From Dehalococcoidia bacterium (lineage in GTDB: Bacteria; Chloroflexota; Dehalococcoidia; Dehalococcoidales; JAUXAE01), in NCBI GenBank assembly GCA_030665535.1, contig DAOUZU010000070.1, positions 1 to 5,700 on the forward strand: a DNA stretch of 5,700 nt, read 5' to 3'. The notes beneath the pieces were generated by a model. The model ran no database searches, had not been told where the DNA came from, and saw only the letters and a program-made list of their open reading frames with translations. The position numbers and the translations under genes were made by a program. Positions 1-5,582 of this stretch are shown piece after piece; position 1 is the stretch's first letter; every line of letters begins with the position of its first letter.

Positions 1-1886
1 AGCCAGCGGCTGACGCCGCTGATACCGCTATCGTTCCACTCTCCGCCATGTTCCCAGGGTGCCACGAACATGAGATAGGCACGTATCGTGTCTGCTCCCA
101 GCTCGGATACGTAGTCGTCGGGGGTGACCACATTGCCCTTAGACTTGCTCATCTTCTGCTTGCCGGCAATGATTATCCCTTGATTGAACAGGCGGGTAAA
201 TGGCTCGCCGAAATCAACCAGCCCCATGTCCCGCAATGCCTTGATGAAGAAACGGGCATAGAGCAGGTGCATCACCGCATGCTCGGCGCCGCCGGTGTAG
301 AGGTCTACCGGCATCCAGTGGTTCAGCCGGACCGGGTCAAAGGGGCCCTTCTCATAATCCGGGCTGGTGTAGCGCAGGAAGTACCAGTTGGAGTCCATGA
401 AGGTGTCTATGGTATCCGTCTCCCGCCTGGCCGGGCCGCCGCAGCCGGGGCAGGTGGTGTTGACGAAACCATCGTTGTATTTCAGCGGTGATTCCCCGGT
501 GGGCCTGAACTCGGCATCCCGGGGTAGCAGCACCGGCAGGTCTTTATCGGGGACGGGGACGGTGCCGCACTGGGGGCAGTAGATGATGGGTATCGGCGTT
601 CCCCAGTAGCGCTGGCGGGAGATGAGCCAGTCGCGCAGCTTGTAGCTCACGGACGGGCCGCCCCAGCCCTGCTCTTTCAGATAATCGGCCACGGCGTCTA
701 TCCCCTGGCGGCTGGGGAGGCCGTCAAACCGGCCCGAGTTGACCATGGTGCCTTCGCCGGTATAGGCCTCTTCCAACTTACCGCCGTCCCATTCCGGCGG
801 GGTGACGACCACCTTGACAGGCAGGTTGTACTTTATGGCGAAGGCGAAGTCACGCTCGTCGTGGGCGGGTACGGCCATCACCGCACCGGTGCCGTAGCCC
901 AGGAGGACATAATCGGCTATCCAGATGGGCACCTTCTCCCCGCTTAAGCGGTTTACGGCGTAGGCGCCGGTGAAGACGCCGTCCTTTTCCCCCTCTGTGG
1001 AGAGGCGCTCAATCTCGCTCTGCCGGCGCGACTTGGCTATATAGGCCTCTACTTCAGCCTTTCTCTCCGGCGTCGTCAGCCTGGCCACCAGGGGGTGCTC
1101 CGGGGCCAGCACCATCAAGGTGACGCCGAAGGTGGTATCGGGGCGGGTGGTGAAGACCCTTATCTCGTCTTCCGCCGCATCGTCAAGGCCGAAGGAAATC
1201 TCGGCGCCGTGGCTCTTGCCCACCCAGTTGCGCTGCATTATCTTGATGCTCTCCGGCCAGTCCAGGTCCTGGTGCTGCATCAACTCGTCGGCGTAGCGGG
1301 TGATTCTGAAGAACCACTGTTCCAGATCACGGCGGATTACGGGGGTGTCGCAGCGCTCGCAGAGACCGTCGCTTAGCACCTGCTCGTTGGCCAGCACCGT
1401 CTGGCACTGGGGGCACCAGTTGACCGGCGCCTTATCGCGGTAGGCCAGGCCGGCTTCGTAGAGTTTGACGAAGAACCACTGCGTCCATTTGTAATACTCC
1501 GGCTGGCAGGTGATAACCTCCCGCTCCCAGTCGTAAATAGCGCCGATGCTTTTAAGCTGGCGGCGCATGTTTTCTATATTCTGCATCGTCCATGTATAGG
1601 GGTGGATGCCGCGCTTGATGGCGGCGTTCTCCGCCGGCAGGCCGAAGGCGTCGAAACCCATGGGGTGGAGGACGTTAAAGCCCCGCATCCGTTTGAAGCG
1701 GGCGTGGACATCGGAAGGCGCCGTGGCGAACCAGTGGCCGATGTGGAGGTCGCCGGAGGTGTAGGGGAACATGGTCAGGGCATACCACTTGGGCTTGCCG
1801 GAATCTTCGCTTACCCGGTACAGCCCGTCATCGGCCCATCTCTGCTGCCACTTGGTGTCTATCTCACGGGGGGTATATCTGGCCAC
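1..1886 (-). CDS. leuS: Leucyl-tRNA synthetase, N-terminal 628 residues (C-terminus outside window)
   Basis: Class I aminoacyl-tRNA synthetase that charges tRNA-Leu with leucine in the cytoplasm and edits misacylated products. The minus frame is open without a stop from the GTG at 1886 to the left edge. Visible landmarks in order: HIGH motif at residues 48-51 (within GDLHIGHW); a zinc ribbon with C158/C161 and C176/C179; the CP1 editing domain, with the threonine-rich TTRPDTTFG near 246-254 and AHDERD at 341-346; a second cysteine set C437/C440 and C479/C482, probably another zinc ribbon; DTFMDSNWYFLRY shortly after; and KMSKS at 578-582 (bases 141-155). KMSKS lies close to its place in the roughly 800-residue Bacillus-type enzymes and earlier than in E. 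coli, implying a short leucine-specific insert. The GTG start is forced: a TAG stands two codons upstream and the next in-frame ATG lies inside the catalytic fold. The anticodon-binding and C-terminal domains are not in the window. Confidence 0.98.
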   Translation of the reverse strand, partial: MARYTPREIDTKWQQRWADDGLYRVSEDSGKPKWYALTMFPYTSGDLHIGHWFATAPSDVHARFKRMRGFNVLHPMGFDAFGLPAENAAIKRGIHPYTWTMQNIENMRRQLKSIGAIYDWEREVITCQPEYYKWTQWFFVKLYEAGLAYRDKAPVNWCPQCQTVLANEQVLSDGLCERCDTPVIRRDLEQWFFRITRYADELMQHQDLDWPESIKIMQRNWVGKSHGAEISFGLDDAAEDEIRVFTTRPDTTFGVTLMVLAPEHPLVARLTTPERKAEVEAYIAKSRRQSEIERLSTEGEKDGVFTGAYAVNRLSGEKVPIWIADYVLLGYGTGAVMAVPAHDERDFAFAIKYNLPVKVVVTPPEWDGGKLEEAYTGEGTMVNSGRFDGLPSRQGIDAVADYLKEQGWGGPSVSYKLRDWLISRQRYWGTPIPIIYCPQCGTVPVPDKDLPVLLPRDAEFRPTGESPLKYNDGFVNTTCPGCGGPARRETDTIDTFMDSNWYFLRYTSPDYEKGPFDPVRLNHWMPVDLYTGGAEHAVMHLLYARFFIKALRDMGLVDFGEPFTRLFNQGIIIAGKQKMSKSKGNVVTPDDYVSELGADTIRAYLMFVAPWEHGGEWNDSGISGVSRW

Positions 1887-1893
1887 TAACTAG

Positions 1894-1901
1894 TTTCCTT
1901 T
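1894..1901 (-). promoter_or_regulatory. Ribosome binding site of leuS
   Basis: On the minus strand the bases read AAAGGAAA, with AGGA ending nine bases before the GTG at 1886. This supports the GTG start, which the TAG at 1890-1892 already imposes because no other start codon lies between the two. Confidence 0.7.
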
Positions 1902-1959
1902 ACTGGGCAGGGTTAATCGCCACCAGCAAGCGGGGGTTTTCTTAGAACTGCCTCAAGCT

Positions 1960-1988
1960 ATCTTACTATCTTAGGAGGGCGCTTTCAA
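1960..1988 (-). promoter_or_regulatory. Candidate sigma-70-type promoter of leuS
   Basis: Minus strand: a TTGAAA -35 box (1983-1988) and a TAAGAT -10 box (1960-1965) separated by exactly 17 bases. The predicted transcript would start near 1952 and carry a leader of about 65 bases. The -35 box overlaps the TGA stop codon of the mannosidase remnant at 1985-1987. I see no T-box sequence in the leader. This is a prediction from consensus matches only. Confidence 0.45.
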
Positions 1989-2216
1989 GCCTGGAGCTTA
2001 ATCTTTAGCATCACAATCTCAAACGACGCCACCGGGAACTTCATCTTGTTCCCGTCCAGCGCTATCTTTTTGCTGATCCCAGCGTCCTTTTCTTCCATGA
2101 GGTTGACCGTTGTAACCTTCCTGGGGGCGTCAAACAGGGTCAGGGTGGCCTACGCCTGCCGGCCGCTGGCTTCGTAGGATACGCACGGTGAGGGGGCTTG
2201 TCAATTCTGCTCCGGT
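1985..2216 (-). pseudogene. Decayed C-terminal remnant of a GH38-family alpha-mannosidase
   Basis: About 75 codons on the minus strand read as the last beta-domain of a glycoside hydrolase family 38 alpha-mannosidase, a family that removes alpha-linked mannose. Read with one frame correction, the segments are LTSPLTVRI, then YEASGRQA, a stop, ATLTLFDAPRKVTTVNLMEE, and a tail ending in FPVASFEIVMLKIKL before TGA at 1985-1987. The family's C-terminus typically has a 'V-R-[LI]-Y-E-x-x-G' strand, a 'V-x-x-x-[DN]-L-[LM]-E-E' strand and a closing 'F-E-I-x-x-[LI]-x-[LI]' strand, and all three are present in order and spacing. Lesions: an extra base at about 2177 between VRI and YE, an in-frame TAG at 2150-2152, and a stop at 2223-2225 with no earlier homology, so the catalytic part is gone. 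Codons in the tail are AT-richer than in the neighbouring genes. The family call rests on motif recall and was not tested by search. Confidence 0.68.
2176..2204 (-). promoter_or_regulatory. Promoter-like site inside the mannosidase remnant, directed at leuS
   Basis: Minus strand: a perfect TTGACA (2199-2204), 17 bases, then TATCCT (2176-2181, four of six matches). A transcript from here would start near 2169 and reach leuS with a leader of about 280 bases running through the remnant. The hexamers overlap remnant codons, so they may be chance or may have arisen after the gene lost its function. Confidence 0.35.
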
Positions 2217-2247
2217 TAATAGCTACCGGTTGAGCCAAATGGCTATT
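2212..2247. repeat. Direct and inverted repeats upstream of the PRT promoter (possible operator)
   Basis: Two direct copies, CCGGTTAA at 2212-2219 and CCGGTTGA at 2226-2233, start 14 bases apart. An inverted repeat AGCCA-AA-TGGCT at 2233-2244 follows, and an outer pair AATAGC (2218-2223) with GCTATT (2242-2247) encloses it. The group abuts the candidate -35 box at 2246-2251, a usual place for a regulator to bind. No known operator is recognised and short repeats can be chance. Confidence 0.3.
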
Positions 2248-2274
2248 GTACTGACCCGCTTTTAGTGTTATTAT
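2246..2274 (+). promoter_or_regulatory. Candidate promoter of the PRT gene, giving a leaderless transcript
   Basis: A TATTAT -10 box (2269-2274, five of six) lies 17 bases after a weak TTGTAC -35 box (2246-2251). The expected start point, about seven bases past the -10 box, falls on 2281-2282, which is the GTG start codon itself. No Shine-Dalgarno sequence precedes the GTG, which agrees with leaderless translation. Confidence 0.5.
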
Positions 2275-2281
2275 CCGCCTC

Positions 2282-2971
2282 GTGGGTAAGCTACACATCG
2301 TATCTCATGATGACCGGCCGTTTGAGGGCAGGGTAGAGGCCGGCCGGTTGCTGGGCAGGGAGCTAAGCGGCCTGCGCGGTCAGAGGGCGGTGGTGCTGGG
2401 AATCCCCCGTGGCGGCCTGGTGGTGGCCAGGGAACTGGCACGGCAGATTGAGGCCGACCTTGATATAGTGCTTTCGCACAAGCTGGGCGCACCGGGCAAC
2501 CCGGAGCTGGCCATCGGCGCCGTTGCCGAAGATGGACGCCTTTTCCTGCACCAGGATCTGGTGGGGCAGCTGGGCGTGGACAGCGGCTACATTGAACGGG
2601 AAAAAGGACTACAGCTGGCTGTTCTGGCGCAGCGCACCCGACAGGCCCGCCTCGTTTTACCCCGGGCGGCGCTTGCCGGCCGGCTGGTTATAGTAACTGA
2701 CGATGGCGTGGCCACCGGGGCCACCCTGCAGGCGGCCCTCTGGGCGGCGCGCCAGGAGAAGCCGAAAAAACTCATCGCCGCCCTGCCGGTAGGGCCTCAG
2801 GAGACGATAGCCCGGCTGGCCGAGGATGTAGATGAGATGGTCTGCCTGCGGGCGCCATATTCCTTTGCCGCCGTGGGTCAGTTCTATTTTCGCTTTGAGC
2901 AGGTGGAGGACGACCAGGTGGCCCGGATACTGTCCGAAGAGGCCGCAAGAAGGCGGAGCCATGCAGAGTGA
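2282..2971 (+). CDS. Phosphoribosyltransferase-domain protein (COG1926 type)
   Basis: A 229-residue type I phosphoribosyltransferase fold; the acceptor substrate is unknown. Signatures: an N-terminal F-x-x-R-x-E-A-G-R segment (14-22), the GIPRGGLVVA loop (40-49), HKLGAPGNPELAIGAVAEDG (66-85), the PRPP-binding loop VIVTDDGVATGAT (136-148) with the paired acidic D140-D141, and the closing APYSFAAVGQFY (191-202). Length and motif order are those of COG1926 proteins, annotated only as 'predicted phosphoribosyltransferase'. The GTG at 2282 is preferred because the family's conserved start begins at about residue 14 and a promoter -10 box sits seven bases upstream. No Shine-Dalgarno sequence is visible. 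The stop overlaps the following hydrolase gene. In some bacteria, for instance mycobacterial Rv0571c, the same domain is fused to a dienelactone hydrolase, which supports a joint role. No nucleotide salvage partner is nearby, so a salvage role is unproven. Confidence 0.9.
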   Translation: MGKLHIVSHDDRPFEGRVEAGRLLGRELSGLRGQRAVVLGIPRGGLVVARELARQIEADLDIVLSHKLGAPGNPELAIGAVAEDGRLFLHQDLVGQLGVDSGYIEREKGLQLAVLAQRTRQARLVLPRAALAGRLVIVTDDGVATGATLQAALWAARQEKPKKLIAALPVGPQETIARLAEDVDEMVCLRAPYSFAAVGQFYFRFEQVEDDQVARILSEEAARRRSHAE

Positions 2972-3632
2972 TAGCGCACCGGGAAACCTCGTCCGCTTCT
3001 CCGTAGATGAGGTCATCCTTGAAGGTAACCTCAGCCTACCGCCGCGGGCCAACGGTGTAGTGTTGTTTGCCCACGGCAGCGGCAGTAGCCGCTTCAGCAA
3101 GCGCAACCAGTATGTGGCCGATGTGCTGCGGGGGGTGGGGCTGGCGACATTCCTCTTTGACCTGCTGATCGCGGAAGAGGCCGCACTGGATGAGAAAACG
3201 ATGCTGCTGCGTTTCGATATACCCCTGCTGGCGAAGAGGCTGGTAGGCGCTACGGACTGGATAAGGGAGCAAAAGGGCATAGGCGGGCGGCCGCTGGGCT
3301 ATTTCGGCGCCAGCACCGGGGCGGCGGCGGCGCTGGTGGCCGCCGTCGAGAGGCCGCAGGACATAGCTGCCGTCGTTTCCCGCAGCGGTCGGCCCGACCT
3401 GGCCGAAGGGGCGTTGCCTCGGGTAAGAGCGGCCACGCTGCTGATAGTCGGCGGAGACGACTATCAGGTTATCGAATTCAACCGGGCGGCTTCGGAGAAG
3501 ATGAATACCACCAGGGAGATGGTAATCGTTCCCGGGGCGACCCATCTTTTCCCGGAGCCGGGGGCGCTGGAGGAGGTTTCCCGGCTGGCCACGGATTGGT
3601 TCCGGCGTCACCTCGTGACGGAGCCGTCATAA
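2961..3632 (+). CDS. Alpha/beta hydrolase, dienelactone hydrolase type
   Basis: A 223-residue soluble alpha/beta hydrolase without a signal peptide, probably a cytoplasmic esterase or related hydrolase of unknown substrate. Visible parts: an early strand VVLFAHGSGSS (33-43) supplying the oxyanion hole; the nucleophile elbow G-A-S-T-G at 116-120 with S118; an acidic residue in LLIVGGDD (D166 or D167); and the catalytic histidine in PGATHLF (H195). The triad is therefore complete. I chose the ATG at 2961, although the frame stays open back to an ATG at 2832: the upstream stretch is arginine/tryptophan-rich shadow of the PRT gene, family similarity begins after 2961, and GAAGG at 2949-2953 is a suitable ribosome binding site. 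The 11-base overlap with the PRT stop points to translational coupling. The order PRT then hydrolase is the same as in known fused proteins. Confidence 0.88.
   Translation: MQSDSAPGNLVRFSVDEVILEGNLSLPPRANGVVLFAHGSGSSRFSKRNQYVADVLRGVGLATFLFDLLIAEEAALDEKTMLLRFDIPLLAKRLVGATDWIREQKGIGGRPLGYFGASTGAAAALVAAVERPQDIAAVVSRSGRPDLAEGALPRVRAATLLIVGGDDYQVIEFNRAASEKMNTTREMVIVPGATHLFPEPGALEEVSRLATDWFRRHLVTEPS
3606..3629 (+). other. Two mutually exclusive hairpins at the 3' end of the hydrolase gene
   Basis: CGTCAC (3606-3611) pairs with GTGACG (3615-3620) across a three-base loop. The same middle segment TGACGG (3616-3621) also pairs perfectly with CCGTCA (3624-3629). Only one stem can form at a time. The site covers the last codons of the hydrolase and lies about 50 bases before the antiporter start. 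No U-run follows, so neither stem is a standard terminator. Confidence 0.35.
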
Positions 3633-3677
3633 TATCCCCGCTTACAGCCGCCGCTTTTATGAAAATGGTTAGTATTT

Positions 3678-5501
3678 ATGTCTGAAGACCTCCTGCTCGG
3701 CCTGGCCAGCATTATCATTCTGGGTATAGTGGCGCAGTGGCTGGCCTGGCGTCTGCACCTGCCCTCCATCCTGCTGCTGCTTATATTCGGTTTCATCGCC
3801 GGGCCGGTGACCGGCTTCCTGGATACGGACGCTATTTTTGGAGACCTGCTGCTGCCTATAGTGTCGCTTTCGGTGGCCATAATACTGCTTGAGGGCGGCC
3901 TCAACCTGAGAATATCCGAGCTCCGGCGAGTGGGTGGCGTCGTCGGCAGGCTTATCACCGTCGGCACCCTGGTGACCTGGGCTATCGGCAGCGCGGCCGC
4001 CTACTTCATACTGGATCTGGATTTCGCCTTCTCCGTCCTGCTGGGGGCCATACTGGTGGTCACCGGGCCGACGGTTATTCTCCCCCTGCTTCGGCACCTC
4101 AGGCCGAGCGGTGCGGTGGGGCCGATACTCAAGTGGGAGGGCATCACCATCGACCCTATCGGCGCCATACTGGCCGTTCTGGTCTTCGGCGTTATCATCA
4201 CCGGCGAGCCCCAGGAGGCGACGGCGCTGGTCATCGGCAACCTGCTGCTGACCGTAATCGTCGGCGGTATAATCGGCGCTCTGGGCGCCGTAATCGTCGT
4301 TCTGATGCTGAGGAGCTATCTGATACCCGACTTCCTGCACAGCGCTGTTACCCTTACCATGGCCGTTGGCGCCTTTGTGGCGTCAAACCTGCTCCAGGCG
4401 GACTCCGGCCTGCTGGCGGTAACCCTAATGGGTATCATACTGGCCAACCAGAAGACGGTCGGCGTCCGGCACATCATAGAGTTCAAGGAAAACCTGCGGG
4501 TGCTGCTGATATCCTTTTTGTTCATCCTGCTGGCGGCCAGCCTGGATATGGACAGCTTCAGCCTGATCGGCTGGAACAGCCTCTGGTTCCTGGCCGCCCT
4601 GATGCTGGTGGCCCGCCCGCTGGCTGTCTTCCTGTCTACGCTTAAATCCGGCCTTAGCTGGCGGGAGAGGCTATTCCTGGCCTGGCTGGCCCCCCGCGGT
4701 ATCGTCGCCGCCGCCGTAGCCTCCGTATTTGCCTTCCGCCTGCTGGAGGCCGGTCACCCCCAGGCGGAGCTGCTGGTACCGGTTACCTTTATCGTCATCG
4801 CCGGCACGGTGGCCATTTACGGGCTCTCCGCCTCGCCATTGGCCCGCCGGTTGAAGGTGGCCCAGCCCAATCCCCAGGGGGTGATGATTATCGGCGCCCA
4901 CTCCTGGGCCAGGGCTATAGCCACTTCTCTCAATGAGGAGGGTTACAAGGTGCTGGTAGTGGACGCCAGTTGGGCCAACATCTCCGCCGCCCGCCTGGAC
5001 GGGCTGCCCACCTTCTATGCCAGCGTGCTCTCGCAGTACACCCTGGACGAGATAGACCTGGGCGGTATGGGCCGCCTGCTGGCGCTGACTTCCGATAATG
5101 AGTTCAACTCCCTGGCCGTCCTCCAGTATGCCGGCATTTTTGGCCGCGGCGAGGTCTACCAGTTGGCCTCCGAGAGCGACGATTCGGCCCCCCAGAAAGC
5201 CGTCTCCGAGCACTTAAAGGGCCGTCTTCTCTTCTCCCCGGATATGACCTACCGGCAGCTGGCGCGGCGTTTCTCTGCCGAGGGCGTCATCAAGGTAACC
5301 GCCCTGACCAAGGAATTTGATTGGGAAGCCTTTATCCAACGCTACGGCGGCACGGCGGTGCCCCTGTTCGTGGCCGACCCTGGCGGAAAACTGACCGTCT
5401 TCACCGCCGATAACCCTCCCAAACCACGCCCCGGCCAGAAGCTCATCAGCCTCATAAGCCCGGTGGCGGAGGCGGAAGCCGGCAAGAAGTCTTCCGGCTA
5501 A
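3678..5501 (+). CDS. Monovalent cation/proton antiporter with C-terminal RCK domain (NhaP-like, CPA1)
   Basis: A 607-residue inner-membrane protein expected to exchange Na+ or K+ for H+. Residues 1-390 contain about 13 hydrophobic helices. Family marks are LLEGGLNL (70-77), VVTGPTVILP (127-136), KWEGITIDPIG (152-162) with E154 and D159 at the ion site, VARP (311-314, R313) and LAPRGIVAAAVAS (337-349, R340). After the last helix, 401-496 form a Rossmann-type RCK_N module: strand VMIIGAHSWA, then LVVDAS with D429 placed to hold a ribose, then TSDNEFNSLAVLQYAG. Residues 515-595 look like a second regulatory lobe (RCK_C-like). Nucleotide binding probably gates transport. The position before D159 is Ile, not the Asn of the usual Asn-Asp pair. 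The glycine motif is degenerate (His where GxGxxG has its second Gly). A TGA at 3660-3662 forces the ATG at 3678, which lacks a clear Shine-Dalgarno sequence. It lies 45 bases after the hydrolase with no terminator between, so it is probably co-transcribed. Ion specificity cannot be read from the sequence. Confidence 0.93.
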   Translation: MSEDLLLGLASIIILGIVAQWLAWRLHLPSILLLLIFGFIAGPVTGFLDTDAIFGDLLLPIVSLSVAIILLEGGLNLRISELRRVGGVVGRLITVGTLVTWAIGSAAAYFILDLDFAFSVLLGAILVVTGPTVILPLLRHLRPSGAVGPILKWEGITIDPIGAILAVLVFGVIITGEPQEATALVIGNLLLTVIVGGIIGALGAVIVVLMLRSYLIPDFLHSAVTLTMAVGAFVASNLLQADSGLLAVTLMGIILANQKTVGVRHIIEFKENLRVLLISFLFILLAASLDMDSFSLIGWNSLWFLAALMLVARPLAVFLSTLKSGLSWRERLFLAWLAPRGIVAAAVASVFAFRLLEAGHPQAELLVPVTFIVIAGTVAIYGLSASPLARRLKVAQPNPQGVMIIGAHSWARAIATSLNEEGYKVLVVDASWANISAARLDGLPTFYASVLSQYTLDEIDLGGMGRLLALTSDNEFNSLAVLQYAGIFGRGEVYQLASESDDSAPQKAVSEHLKGRLLFSPDMTYRQLARRFSAEGVIKVTALTKEFDWEAFIQRYGGTAVPLFVADPGGKLTVFTADNPPKPRPGQKLISLISPVAEAEAGKKSSG

Positions 5502-5536
5502 AGGGGAGAAGGGGGACTAGACGCCCTCGAAAATCA

Positions 5537-5568
5537 TTGTCTTAACCGTCGCTATATATATTCAATAA
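5537..5568 (+). promoter_or_regulatory. AT-rich promoter-like tract before the GyrI-like gene
   Basis: In the 81-base gap after the antiporter, a TTGTCT hexamer (5537-5542) is followed by an alternating TATATATATT tract (5553-5562) and by AATAATAAA. The TATATT hexamer at 5557-5562 is a fair -10 box, but the spacer to TTGTCT is only 14 bases, so the exact boxes are uncertain. The abrupt AT-rich patch suggests a separate promoter. Confidence 0.35.
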
Positions 5569-5569
5569 T

Positions 5570-5577
5570 AAAGGAGG
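5570..5577 (+). promoter_or_regulatory. Strong Shine-Dalgarno site of the GyrI-like gene
   Basis: AAAGGAGG lies five bases before the ATG at 5583 and is nearly full complementarity to the 16S rRNA 3' end. It is the strongest ribosome binding site in the window and fixes the first of two close ATG codons (5583 rather than 5589) as the start. Confidence 0.85.
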
Positions 5578-5582
5578 TTGAG

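Noticed and set aside
48..491. Plus-strand open frame of 147 codons opposite leuS
   Set aside because: It lies on the complement of the KMSKS and catalytic region of leuS, has no family features and no ribosome binding site. The same holds for the frames at 388-582, 1095-1376 and 1602-1889.
1887..2169. T-box riboswitch in a long leuS leader
   Set aside because: Aminoacyl-tRNA synthetase genes often carry T-boxes, but the conserved AGGGTGG-N-ACCGCG element is absent (only scattered GGTGGCG), no terminator with a U-run is present, and most of the stretch reads better as a broken protein tail.
2832..2960. Longer start for the hydrolase (ATG at 2832, 43 extra residues)
   Set aside because: The extra stretch is out-of-frame PRT coding sequence with no family similarity, and would require a 140-base overlap. 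The ATG at 2961 has a better ribosome binding site and fits the usual domain start.
2657..3280. Minus-strand frame of 207 codons across the PRT and hydrolase genes
   Set aside because: It is antisense to two clearly recognisable genes, is low in complexity and has no recognisable domain. It exists because the GC-rich codons of the real genes rarely produce stops on the opposite strand.
3669..4340. Minus-strand frame of 223 codons opposite the antiporter
   Set aside because: It is rich in Gln, Asp, Gly and Tyr, as expected from the antisense of hydrophobic membrane codons. No start signal or family motif is seen. The frame at 4671-5213 is rejected for the same reason.
5477..5499. Hairpin AGCCGG...CCGGCT at the antiporter stop as a terminator
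   Set aside because: The six-pair stem has an 11-base loop and is followed by purine-rich sequence with no U-run, so it is not a convincing intrinsic terminator.
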